Assembly (NCBI RefSeq): GCF_028823535.1
Contig: NZ_JAQIYM010000013.1
Location: forward strand, 124,001 to 188,000
From: Pseudomonas serbica
GTDB taxonomy: Bacteria > Pseudomonadota > Gammaproteobacteria > Pseudomonadales > Pseudomonadaceae
Reading direction: 5' to 3'
DNA: 64,000 nt
Below are positions 1 through 7,263 of the stretch, piece by piece. Both the position numbers and the translations under genes were made by a program. The stretch's first letter is position 1, and the number at the start of each line of letters is the position of its first letter. The notes under the pieces were generated by a model. That model saw only the letters and a list, made by a program, of their open reading frames with translations, had not been told where the DNA came from and made no database searches.

Positions 1-1
1 G

Positions 2-130
2 GATTTCATGTACTCCGACTGCTGTTTCACTCAAGGGTCGCTTCTCTCGAATTACGGGGAGGAAGTGCATGCCATCCTTGGGCAAAACGATATGCCCAGG
101 CCACTGAGGCCTCAAGGCGCATGGACGTTC
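2..130 (+). CDS. possible 3' end of a gene cut by the window edge
   Basis: An open frame runs from the window edge to a TAG at 128-130 and encodes about 42 residues ending in QGAWTF. There is an internal ATG at 8 but no convincing ribosome binding site, so if real this is the C-terminus of a gene starting outside the window. I do not recognise the protein. It could equally be a chance frame in an intergenic region. Confidence 0.25.
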
Positions 131-256
131 TAGAAAGTCGCGGCCAGTATCTTTGAGGGCGGAAACAGCAGTCGTAAAGAAAGCGTAAAAAATTTACGGC
201 AGATATTCGAAATATCAGATCAGATCTAGCGGCTTGGGTCTGTTCGACATTGTCGT

Positions 257-388
257 TTAGTGGCAGTGGTAGTCGTTTGTTTTATGGTTGCGATGACAAC
301 CTTTTGCATCAGTGCCGCCGCTGTGTGCGAAGGCAGCAACGGACGTAATCGCAAGTAAAGCGGCGATCAAAATGGCGGACAGTTTCAT
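257..388 (-). CDS. YHYH-domain micropeptide, exported
   Basis: A 43-residue protein. Residues 1-21 form a classical signal peptide (MKLSAILIAALLAI core, cleavage after AFA). The mature part is only about 22 residues, AHSGGTDAKGCHR followed by NHKTNDYHCH. That pattern (HSGG, a central CH, terminal YHCH) is typical of YHYH-domain small periplasmic proteins. A GGAG lies about 9 bases before the ATG, which supports the start. Five His and two Cys in so short a mature chain suggest metal binding, in keeping with the neighbouring nickel module, but no function is established. It is divergent from the exporter at 673. Confidence 0.7.
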   Translation of the reverse strand: MKLSAILIAALLAITSVAAFAHSGGTDAKGCHRNHKTNDYHCH

Positions 389-561
389 CAGTACCTGCTC
401 CATGCTTTCGTTTTTACATCCGTGAGACATCTCACACCCCGCAGAGTATGGCTGATTGCCTTCACCGGCAAGTATCTTCCTGACTGCTTCCCCGGCATTA
501 GATGAACGGCTGAGCGCCTATTTCTTGAGCTCCCACTGGCTCTAGCTTAGGATGATTCAAT

Positions 562-578
562 ATCCCCCCAGGGGGGAT
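562..578. promoter_or_regulatory. C/G-tract palindrome, candidate CsoR/RcnR-family operator 1
   Basis: Perfect 8-1-8 inverted repeat ATCCCCCC-A-GGGGGGAT. CsoR/RcnR-family repressors bind operators built on such C/G tracts flanked by A/T (known from the family). It lies about 95 bases before the chosen start of the exporter. A near-identical site is at 2416-2432 beside the repressor gene, so shared control is the simplest reading. Confidence 0.7.
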
Positions 579-672
579 GCAAGATCCCCCGCAAACGAGA
601 AATTCGTCGCTCTCATTTTCGAGTAAAGCTCGACAACCAGATGGGCATCCGCTTCTTCATGTGAGACTTCTC

Positions 673-1989
673 ATGCTGAAAATCCTCGCCAACCGAACCT
701 ACCGTCACCTCTTCCTAGCACAAGTGATTGCGCTCGTGGGGACTGGCCTTGCCACAGTCGCACTAGGTCTACTGGCGTTCGACCTTGCGGGTGCCCAAGC
801 GGGAGCCGTACTCGGTACGGCGTTGGCGATCAAAATGACGGCCTACATTGGCGTTGCGCCGATTGCAGCGGCTTTTGCAGAGCGCCTTCCCCGTCGTGCA
901 ATGTTGGTGTCGCTGGATCTGGTGCGAGCCTTCATCGCGTTGGCTCTGCCGTTCGTGACGGAAGTCTGGCAAATCTATGTGCTGATTTTCGTTCTTCAGT
1001 CGGCCTCGGCGGCGTTCACCCCGACGTTCCAAGCGACCATCCCTGACATCCTTCCGGATGAAGACGACTACACCCGCGCCTTGTCGCTTTCGCGTCTGGC
1101 CTACGATCTCGAAAGTGTCGCCAGCCCGATGCTCGCCGCCGCACTGCTGACCGTGATCAGCTTCCATAACCTGTTCGCTGGTACGGTCATCGGCTTTCTT
1201 GCCTCCGCCGCCCTGGTCGCCACTGTGCCGCTGCCCAAGGCGAAGCAGGTACCACGACGCAGCATTTACGAACGAATCACCCGTGGCATGCGCATATTCC
1301 TGGCCACGCCCCGCTTGCAGGGGCTGCTGGCTCTCAATCTGACAGTGGCTGCCGCCAGTGCAATGGTCATAGTCAATACGGTGGTGCTGGTGCAGTCGCG
1401 CCTCGCTCTGCCTCAAAGTTCTACTGCATTGGCGCTGGCTGCGTTTGGGGGTGGCTCCATGGTCGCGGCACTCGTCTTGCCTCGGTTGTTGAAAAACATC
1501 AAAGACCGAACGGCCATGCTGTTTGGCGGCGCAATATTGGTCGCAGGTTTATTGATCGGCATTAACATGACCACCTATAACTTCTTGCTGCCGTTATGGG
1601 TAGTGCTCGGGGTGGGCTACTCCCTGGCACAGACTCCGAGCGGTCGACTGTTGCGTCGCTCGGCACATGCCGAAGATCGACCGGCTTTGTTTGCCGCCCA
1701 ATTTGCTTTATCTCATGCTTGCTGGCTGATTACCTACCCGTTGGCGGGATGGCTGGGAGCGAACATCAGCCTCACGGCGTCGTTTGTTGGGTTGGCTGTG
1801 GTGGCAGGTGGTGCACTGGTGGTCAGTATCGTGATTTGGCGTCCAGCCCATGACCAAGAGTCGATCAAGCACACCCATGAGAACCTGCCGGAAGATCACA
1901 CGCACATCGGCAACCAGAAAGGAGCGGATCACGAACATCCATACGTGATCGATGATCAGCATCGCCGGTGGCCCAATAAAAGATTGTGA
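673..1989 (+). CDS. MFS metal exporter, NreB/NrsD-like (nickel efflux)
   Basis: A 438-residue major facilitator protein beginning MLKILANRTYRHLFLAQ, with about 12 hydrophobic segments. The C-terminal tail of roughly 45 residues is His-rich (HTH, HTH, HEH clusters). A His-rich tail on an MFS carrier is characteristic of the nickel exporters NreB and NrsD. The predicted job is efflux of Ni(II), possibly Co(II), across the inner membrane. An upstream in-frame ATG at 577 lies inside the palindromic operator and would add a 32-residue polar leader, so the start at 673 is preferred. The CsoR/RcnR-family gene 2076-2375 converges on it. The tail may buffer metal rather than confer selectivity. Confidence 0.75.
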   Translation: MLKILANRTYRHLFLAQVIALVGTGLATVALGLLAFDLAGAQAGAVLGTALAIKMTAYIGVAPIAAAFAERLPRRAMLVSLDLVRAFIALALPFVTEVWQIYVLIFVLQSASAAFTPTFQATIPDILPDEDDYTRALSLSRLAYDLESVASPMLAAALLTVISFHNLFAGTVIGFLASAALVATVPLPKAKQVPRRSIYERITRGMRIFLATPRLQGLLALNLTVAAASAMVIVNTVVLVQSRLALPQSSTALALAAFGGGSMVAALVLPRLLKNIKDRTAMLFGGAILVAGLLIGINMTTYNFLLPLWVVLGVGYSLAQTPSGRLLRRSAHAEDRPALFAAQFALSHACWLITYPLAGWLGANISLTASFVGLAVVAGGALVVSIVIWRPAHDQESIKHTHENLPEDHTHIGNQKGADHEHPYVIDDQHRRWPNKRL

Positions 1990-2075
1990 AGCCTCAAGAC
2001 TTTCCAAGCCTGATGACCGGCATTCAAACCAAACGTATAACTTGCAGCAGTTCAGTGAAATTGGGCATGACTGGC

Positions 2076-2375
2076 CTAGAGGTACCTGGTGATTTGCTTG
2101 AAGGCTTCCAGTGGTGCGGGCTCGCCATTGTTCAACGCCGAGACGGTGTCCTCCAGGCAGTGATCGATGTGATCCTGGATGAGCGTGCGCTTGGCTTGGC
2201 AAATCGCTTTCTCAACAGCATGCAGCTGCTGGGCGATGTCCACGCACTCACGACCCTCTTCGATCATGGTGATGATGCCGCGTAAATGCCCGTCCGCCCG
2301 TTTGAGACGTTTGATGATCGCCTCGTGACTTTGGTGGGTGTGGGGATGGCTGTGTTCGTGTTCGTGCTCACTCAT
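2076..2375 (-). CDS. CsoR/RcnR/InrS-family metal-sensing repressor
   Basis: A 99-residue all-helical DUF156-type repressor. The N-terminus is His-rich (His 4, 6, 8, 10, 12, 14, 17). Cys44, His69 and Cys73 have the spacing (25 and 4) of the C-H-C ligand set of copper CsoR and nickel InrS, whereas E. coli RcnR uses C-H-H. An extra N-terminal His together with an NrsD-like exporter next door favours an InrS-like nickel sensor, though copper cannot be excluded from ligands alone. The start is MSEHEHEH, with GAGG upstream; the longer frame reading through the operator is rejected. It is divergent from the hupE operon across the operator at 2416-2432, which implies autoregulation. Confidence 0.85.
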   Translation of the reverse strand: MSEHEHEHSHPHTHQSHEAIIKRLKRADGHLRGIITMIEEGRECVDIAQQLHAVEKAICQAKRTLIQDHIDHCLEDTVSALNNGEPAPLEAFKQITRYL

Positions 2376-2415
2376 GACTTGAGCCTCAGGCCTCAATGAA
2401 TTACGCTGGCATCCT

Positions 2416-2432
2416 ATCCCCCCTAGGGGGAT
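2416..2432. promoter_or_regulatory. C/G-tract palindrome, candidate CsoR/RcnR-family operator 2
   Basis: ATCCCCCC-T-AGGGGGAT, matching the site at 562-578 in 15 of 17 positions. It sits between the repressor gene (start 2375, leftward) and the small His-rich gene at 2482 (rightward), well placed to control both. Confidence 0.7.
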
Positions 2433-2481
2433 GTGGTCAAACGCGTAAAAGCCCCATAACCCGAGTTGAAACCTTAACGCC

Positions 2482-2841
2482 ATGTTCAGCAAAACACTGA
2501 CAATGACGGTGGTAATCGCGCTTGCTCTCGCCATGTTGGTGGCTTGGGCCGGGCATACCTATTCGTTATCAGTGACGTCGAAACAGCCAGCCTGGGAGAT
2601 CGCGCAAGACGCCCATCACTCCCACGGCGAAGAGGCTTCATCCAGCTATTCAAGTCTTTCAGATCACTACCATTCGCCATTGACACCAGATCATCAGCAT
2701 GAAACGCCGCAACTCACCGCCGCGTTGATGCTGGCAACATCCCCAATGCTACCCATCCGGGTCGATTCGCTTCGACATTTCGTTCCCCTGCCGCCGATAT
2801 TCTTGATCGAGCGTCCACCCCGTCCTTCGTTCGCATCTTGA
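2482..2841 (+). CDS. small His-rich membrane-anchored protein (CzcI/DUF2946-like)
   Basis: A 119-residue protein. One hydrophobic segment near residues 8-24 (VVIALALAMLVAWAG) acts as signal or anchor. A polar stretch rich in His (DAHHSHGE, SDHYHSPLTPDHQHE) follows, and the end is proline-rich (LIERPPRPSFAS). Short exported proteins with this layout, ending in a PPRP-type tail, accompany heavy-metal efflux operons (CzcI-like); assignment to that family is from memory. First gene of the hupE operon, 47 bases before hupE. It probably handles metal in the periplasm. No catalytic motif is visible. Confidence 0.6.
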   Translation: MFSKTLTMTVVIALALAMLVAWAGHTYSLSVTSKQPAWEIAQDAHHSHGEEASSSYSSLSDHYHSPLTPDHQHETPQLTAALMLATSPMLPIRVDSLRHFVPLPPIFLIERPPRPSFAS

Positions 2842-2888
2842 CCTTGGCCGCACAGCGGCCTTCGATCTCTGCAACGTAGGATTAATCT

Positions 2889-3626
2889 ATGCATTCGTAC
2901 TCGATGAGCGGCGTTGGCGCATTTACTGCGCCTTCGCACCGCCCACTACTGCTGTTGTTATTCATTGCCGCTGCACTTTTCCTCGGAATGCCCGAGGCGA
3001 TGGCTCACGCTGTTGCGGAAGGCGATAAGGGCTTCATCCAGGAAAGCTCCGGCGTCATGTTGCTGCCCTTCATCTACATGGGCGCCAAACACATGATGAC
3101 GGGCTATGACCACCTGCTGTTTCTGTTCGGGGTGATCTTCTTCCTCTACCGCCTGAAAGATGTGGGGCTTTACGTCACGCTATTCGCCATAGGCCACTCG
3201 GTCACGCTGCTGCTGGGTGTGCTGACTGAGATCAGCATCAGCTCTTACATCATTGACGCCATCATCGGTTTCTCGGTGGTGTACAAGGCGCTCGATAACC
3301 TGGGCGCGTTCCAGCGCTGGTTTGGTTTCCAGCCCAACACCAAAGTGGCCACGCTGATCTTCGGCTTGCTCCACGGTTTTGGTCTGGCGACGAAGATCCA
3401 GGAGTACGAGATCTCGCCTGATGGCCTGATTCCGAACCTGATCGCCTTCAACGTTGGTGTCGAGATCGGCCAATTACTGGCCCTCAGCGCGATTCTCATT
3501 CTGATGGGGTACTGGCGGCGCACTGGCAGTTTCTGGCGCCACGCCTATACCACCAACGTCGCCATGATGAGTGCCGGTTTCCTCCTGATGGGTTACCAGA
3601 TCACCGGCCTGTTTGTCTCCGTGTAA
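2889..3626 (+). CDS. hupE: HupE/UreJ-family nickel permease-like protein
   Basis: A 245-residue membrane protein with an N-terminal signal (residues about 15-38) and 6-7 further hydrophobic spans. HupE hallmarks are visible: GYDHLLFLFGVIFF near residue 73, IGHSVTLL near 104 and LLHGFGLA near 162, carrying the conserved His and Asp of this family. HupE/UreJ proteins are implicated in Ni or Co movement across membranes. No hydrogenase or urease genes are nearby, so here it more likely belongs to metal homeostasis or resistance. It is followed 12 bases later by the anchor protein gene and shares the operon governed by the operator at 2416. Confidence 0.85.
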   Translation: MHSYSMSGVGAFTAPSHRPLLLLLFIAAALFLGMPEAMAHAVAEGDKGFIQESSGVMLLPFIYMGAKHMMTGYDHLLFLFGVIFFLYRLKDVGLYVTLFAIGHSVTLLLGVLTEISISSYIIDAIIGFSVVYKALDNLGAFQRWFGFQPNTKVATLIFGLLHGFGLATKIQEYEISPDGLIPNLIAFNVGVEIGQLLALSAILILMGYWRRTGSFWRHAYTTNVAMMSAGFLLMGYQITGLFVSV

Positions 3627-3638
3627 GGAATTCTGATC

Positions 3639-4310
3639 ATGTTCAATACTCCGCTTCCCACTGTTAATGAATTGCCCAGCACTCGCAAACTGGTGCGCTC
3701 CACTGTCATTGCCCTGCTGACTGCGGTCGGCCTGCTGGTGACAGTGGTCATGCCTTCGGAATATGCCATTGACCCTACGGGTGTAGGCCGCGTACTGGGC
3801 CTGACCCAAATGGGCGAATTGAAAATCATCCTTGCCCAGGAGGCTTTGGCGGATGCGGCGCCGCCGCAAGCAGTAACTCCAGCTCCAGCTCCAGCTCCAG
3901 CTCCAGCTCCAGCTCCAGCTCCGCAGGTTGCGCAAACCCAACATGCGGCGATACCTGTAGCCCAATCAGCGTCGGTTCCTACCCCAGCTAAAAAGACGAA
4001 TCAAATGACCGTCACGCTCAAACCGGGTGAAGGGACAGAGATCAAGCTGGAAGTGCTGAAAAACAAGACGGTCAGCTATCAATGGACAGCCGCTGGTGGG
4101 CTTGTGAACTACGACACTCATGGCGAGCCCTACAACGGTGAAAAGGGTTACTTCCACAGCTACAACAAGGGCAAACAGGTCAAAAGTGATAAGGGTGAAT
4201 TCACCGCCATTTTTGACGGCACCCACGGCTGGTTCTGGCGCAATCGCAGCAACAACGTGGTGACCATTTCATTGCAAACTAGCGGTGACTACCTGAGCGT
4301 TAAACAGTAA
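3639..4310 (+). CDS. transmembrane anchor protein of the hupE operon
   Basis: A 223-residue protein with a short cytoplasmic N-terminus and one membrane segment (residues about 22-42, STVIALLTAVGLLVTVV). An Ala-Pro linker (about residues 80-95) is encoded by a hexanucleotide repeat. The C-terminal periplasmic domain of about 110 residues contains LKPGEGTEIKLEV, YQWTAAGG, NYDTHGEP and GTHGWFWRNRS. This single-pass type is repeatedly found beside hupE-like genes and is usually called only a transmembrane anchor protein. No enzymatic motif is seen. The GTHGWFW segment resembles a ligand-binding surface. Repeat-length change would alter the linker without breaking the frame. Confidence 0.7.
   Translation: MFNTPLPTVNELPSTRKLVRSTVIALLTAVGLLVTVVMPSEYAIDPTGVGRVLGLTQMGELKIILAQEALADAAPPQAVTPAPAPAPAPAPAPAPQVAQTQHAAIPVAQSASVPTPAKKTNQMTVTLKPGEGTEIKLEVLKNKTVSYQWTAAGGLVNYDTHGEPYNGEKGYFHSYNKGKQVKSDKGEFTAIFDGTHGWFWRNRSNNVVTISLQTSGDYLSVKQ
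3877..3922 (+). repeat. CTCCAG hexanucleotide tandem repeat
   Basis: Seven perfect CTCCAG units plus a partial one inside the anchor gene, encoding alternating Ala and Pro. The unit is a multiple of three, so slippage changes linker length but keeps the frame. Confidence 0.95.
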
Positions 4311-4402
4311 TTCAAATACGCGACCGCTGCCCTCACTACCAAAACGTGAGAATCATCCGCACCTCAGACCATTTATTTAATCCATTTTTGAAGAGTTTTC
4401 CC

Positions 4403-4531
4403 ATGAAATCCCCAATCACTCTGCTTCGTTCGATGTTCCTGATCTGCTTCCTAGGCTTGATGACGGCCTGCGGCGGTGGCGAAAAAGGCGCAACTTCCGA
4501 GAGCGCCGATCACGGCCATTCGCACGAGTAA
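4403..4531 (+). CDS. small lipoprotein with His-rich tail
   Basis: A 42-residue protein. The signal peptide ends in a lipobox, LMTAC, and the mature end is GGGEKGATSESADHGHSHE. The ATG at 4403 places the lipobox about 22 residues in, as expected for a lipoprotein; an in-frame ATG at 4346 would lengthen it unhelpfully. The terminal HGHSHE suggests metal binding like its operon neighbours. Last gene of the hupE operon, followed directly by a strong terminator. Confidence 0.7.
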   Translation: MKSPITLLRSMFLICFLGLMTACGGGEKGATSESADHGHSHE

Positions 4532-4547
4532 CCCCCTGAAAAGAACA

Positions 4548-4573
4548 AGGCCGCGATTGCGGCCTCGTTTTTT
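4548..4573 (+). terminator. intrinsic terminator of the hupE operon
   Basis: Stem AGGCCGC / GCGGCCT with a GATT loop, then a short spacer and six T residues. Confidence 0.9.
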
Positions 4574-4614
4574 CTACATGACGAAAATTTCTAGCTTCAT
4601 ATCCCGCAAACAAA

Positions 4615-4674
4615 TGACTGCTTTGAGTCGATTGTCGCCCTTTGGGATGGGCAACAATCGGCCAGGCGCTGTCA
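4615..4674. repeat. dispersed imperfect palindrome, copy A
   Basis: About 60 bases beginning TGACTGCTTTGAGTCG and ending CGGCCAGGCGCTGTCA; the ends are imperfect inverted repeats. It shares the CTTTGRGTCG and TCGGCCA blocks and the internal spacing with copies at 5353-5416 and 16293-16352. Intergenic; no protein is encoded. Confidence 0.7.
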
Positions 4675-4778
4675 GTCGGTATCAATGAAATACGTGGGTG
4701 ATTCCGATTTTAAATAAACACTGGGAAACACTCGGTTTCGTCTAGGCTTGAATGAAGTCACGCGAGAGAAAAAACACC

Positions 4779-5210
4779 ATGTCCCTGGCTCCCAGAAATC
4801 TATTGGTTATCTCTTTAGGTGTCTTTTTTTGCACAGCCGTGTGTGGACTAGCGGTAGCAGACACCGATACCCCAGCGGCAATACTTCCACTGGAATCTGA
4901 GACTGCGCCAAAACTCATTGCATATCCGCCGCTTGCCGAGCCGCTTGCCCGCGGTGTTGTCATTATCCAGTATCGAATGGAACACGCCAGGATCATGCCA
5001 GTATTTGGCAAAGCGGCTGCTGATGTATCACCACGTCTCGGTCACCTCCACGTGACCGTCGACGACTGGAAAGGAACATGGGCGCACACCAGCGAAGACC
5101 CCATTATCCTGGTTGGATTAGCGCCTGGAACTCACAAGATTCTTCTTGAAGTGGCCGACCCGACCCACAAAATCCTCACCAGTACGACAGTGAGTTTTAT
5201 GGTTCCGTAG
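4779..5210 (+). CDS. exported DUF6130-family protein
   Basis: A 143-residue protein with a signal peptide (NLLVISLGVFFCTAVCGLAVA, mature start about residue 27). The mature domain carries RLGHLHVTVDDW and LVGLAPGTHKILLEV, ending in TVSFMVP; this matches my memory of DUF6130, a small periplasmic beta-sandwich family of unknown function. The ATG at 4779 follows a GAGAG stretch and puts the signal at the N-terminus; an in-frame ATG at 4752 adds nine charged residues. Monocistronic, between two dispersed palindromes. Confidence 0.65.
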   Translation: MSLAPRNLLVISLGVFFCTAVCGLAVADTDTPAAILPLESETAPKLIAYPPLAEPLARGVVIIQYRMEHARIMPVFGKAAADVSPRLGHLHVTVDDWKGTWAHTSEDPIILVGLAPGTHKILLEVADPTHKILTSTTVSFMVP

Positions 5211-5352
5211 AAGAAACCAGCGGACGCTCCCCACCTTGACGATGATCACGCAGTAAAACCATAACTGTCTTCATAGCTGACTGCGCTGGTGTGAGTCGAC
5301 CCTGTTTTCGAAAACATATCTGACTGACCACTCAGCCAATATCTGCCTTTCG

Positions 5353-5416
5353 TCACCGTCAGCTATGGGTCGATTTCTGCCCATCGTGACAGACAGTAAT
5401 CGGCCAGAAACGGTCA
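5353..5416. repeat. dispersed imperfect palindrome, copy B
   Basis: Contains TCAGCTATGGGTCGATTTC and AATCGGCCAGAAACGGTCA, the two arms seen in copies A and C. It lies downstream of the DUF6130 gene and the DHFR-like gene, which converge here. Confidence 0.65.
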
Positions 5417-5482
5417 CACGACAGCACCGTGGACGAAATGCCCTTTCACCCTCGCCCTGGATCGGGCCTCCCCTCCGCAAGG

Positions 5483-6019
5483 TCAAGGAGTCAACTGATA
5501 GGTAGACTGCACCAGACCCGAAGGAAAGCTCCGGCTGGTTACCAGCCTCAATTCAATGTCCTGCGCAAGGGCCCCGAACAATGGTCTGCCCGACCCGATC
5601 AGCACGGGAACAGTGGTGATCACCATATCGGCGACTAACCCTTCACGCAGGAATGATTGCACCAACTGCCCGCCATCGACATAGACTCGACGCACGCCTT
5701 GCCTCGCCAGTTCCGCCAACAGGTCTGATGGCGTGAGGTTGGAAAAACGCACCTTGCCCTCCAGCGCCTCAGGCACCTGCGAATCGGCCAACTGTTGAGA
5801 CAACACCACTACTGGCCGGTCGTAGAACCAGGTGTCGAAGGTCTGCACTTTCTCATAGCTCCCCCGCCCCATCACGATCGCATCCTTGTCGGCGATGAAG
5901 GCCTGGTAGCCGTGATCCTCGCTCTGATCATCGCGCTGCAATAGCCAGTCGATGTCACCATCGGACCGGGCAATGAAGCCATCCAGACTGGTGGCGATGA
6001 AAACATGTGCAGTGGTCAT
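5483..6019 (-). CDS. dihydrofolate reductase-family protein (RibD C-terminal fold)
   Basis: A 178-residue protein with the fold signature of RibD-C/DHFR-like reductases: FIATSLDGFIAR at residues 6-17, DAIVMGRGSYE near 46 and VYVDGGQLVQSFL near 110. These usually bind NADPH and reduce pterin- or riboflavin-like substrates; the actual substrate of this branch is unknown. The ATG at 6019 has a GGAGA about 8 bases upstream; an in-frame ATG 19 codons earlier lacks one and is rejected. Monocistronic, convergent with the DUF6130 gene. Confidence 0.8.
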   Translation of the reverse strand: MTTAHVFIATSLDGFIARSDGDIDWLLQRDDQSEDHGYQAFIADKDAIVMGRGSYEKVQTFDTWFYDRPVVVLSQQLADSQVPEALEGKVRFSNLTPSDLLAELARQGVRRVYVDGGQLVQSFLREGLVADMVITTVPVLIGSGRPLFGALAQDIELRLVTSRSFPSGLVQSTYQLTP

Positions 6020-6332
6020 TGGAGTCTCCCTATTTAGACGACGCATGGCTGACCGCAATGAGGACAGCGAAACCACTCTATAGATAAATTTCCTCGCTGG
6101 TTATCCAGGCTGCGGATAGAAACCCGCAAGCGTTACAGACGCAAATTGACTATTTACGAGCGGTTGAATCACAGCATTGAGTTCGCTGCGGGAACGCCGG
6201 CAGCCCGTACGTCAACGCAAGTTCCAAGGCTGGCTACAAGGGGTATAACTGTCAGTACAACAGCCTGGTCACACAGGACAGGCCCTCCAGAGACAGCGCC
6301 CGGGCCAGGCGCCCTCGACGCGGAGCGATGTG

Positions 6333-7145
6333 ATGAGTTGCAGAGCATGGCGATGGGCTCGCAAGAGCCTTCATGGCGGCATCGGGTTGACCTTGCTGGT
6401 CGCGCCACTGTGCGCCAGCGCCCTGTTCAGATGCCAGGACAGGGACGGCGCCATCAGCTACCACAGCCAGGCCATCGCCAGTGCCCGCTGCGCTCGCGTG
6501 AATGGCATGGCGAGCACCGATGTCAGTGCCGGTGCCAAGGCTACGGCCCTGCCACGGCTTGTGCAGCGCGACGACTCGGGCGCGATGCGGATTCGGGTCT
6601 TCACCTTCATGCACAAGGGTGTTCGTCAATACGTGAGCCGGCGCCCCGTCGGGATCTCCGCACGGGTCGATGTGCTTGAGGTGTATTACATCAAGGGCTG
6701 CTACCTGTGCACGGCGCCGAAGGATTTCAAGGTCGCCTCGCTGCGCCTGGACACCCGCTCCTATCAGCGCGAGATCGAAGCCGCTTCGGATCAGTATGGT
6801 GTCGACAGGGCGCTGGTGCGCGCGGTGATCCATGCCGAATCGGCGTTTCACCCCAACGCCATTTCCGAAGCCGGCGCCCAGGGACTGATGCAGTTGATGC
6901 CCGCCACCGCCGAGCGCTTCGCCGTGGACGACCCGTTCGACGCACGACAGAACATTCGTGGCGGCGTGCGTTACCTGGCCTGGCTGCTCAAGCGCTTCAA
7001 CGGCAACCAGATGCTGGCGCTGGCAGGTTACAACGCCGGCGAAGCGTCCGTGGACGAGTACAACGGGGTGCCGCCCTACGCCGAGACGCAATCCTACGTC
7101 ACCCTCGTGCAATCCTTGACCGAACGCTATCACAACCATCGCTAG
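6333..7145 (+). CDS. lytic transglycosylase (SLT, family 1) with N-terminal DUF4124-like segment
   Basis: A 270-residue protein with a signal peptide (residues about 14-31). A short Cys-containing segment, LFRCQDRDGAISYHS, resembles DUF4124. The C-terminal SLT domain runs from about residue 145. The catalytic glutamate lies in IHAESAFHPNAISEAGAQG (Glu near 169), followed by MQLMPATAERF and AGYNAGE, the usual SLT signatures. It cleaves peptidoglycan glycan strands in the periplasm. GGAG seven bases before the ATG at 6333 decides the start over the GTG at 6330. Convergent with tonB. Confidence 0.88.
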   Translation: MSCRAWRWARKSLHGGIGLTLLVAPLCASALFRCQDRDGAISYHSQAIASARCARVNGMASTDVSAGAKATALPRLVQRDDSGAMRIRVFTFMHKGVRQYVSRRPVGISARVDVLEVYYIKGCYLCTAPKDFKVASLRLDTRSYQREIEAASDQYGVDRALVRAVIHAESAFHPNAISEAGAQGLMQLMPATAERFAVDDPFDARQNIRGGVRYLAWLLKRFNGNQMLALAGYNAGEASVDEYNGVPPYAETQSYVTLVQSLTERYHNHR

Positions 7146-7194
7146 TACCGCAGGGCGCATGCCTGCAATAGCCAATACGCCGGCCCCTACGTGA

Positions 7195-7211
7195 TGGGCG
7201 GAAACCGCCCA
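7195..7211. terminator. hairpin between convergent lytic transglycosylase and tonB genes
   Basis: TGGGCGG-AAA-CCGCCCA, a perfect 7-3-7 hairpin in the convergent gap. There is no T tract on either side, so termination is only inferred from position. Confidence 0.4.
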
Positions 7212-7263
7212 GTCCTGATGATCCCGTCTATCTCCCCCCCTTCCCCACCGCGCCCGACAGGTC

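Noticed and set aside
3877..3922. hexanucleotide repeat as a CRISPR or phase-variation switch
   Set aside because: Units are six bases with no spacers, and slippage keeps the frame, so no on/off switch results.
6146..6679. 177-codon open frame overlapping the start of the lytic transglycosylase gene
   Set aside because: Arg/Pro/Gly-biased translation; the overlapping SLT frame has catalytic motifs and a good start.
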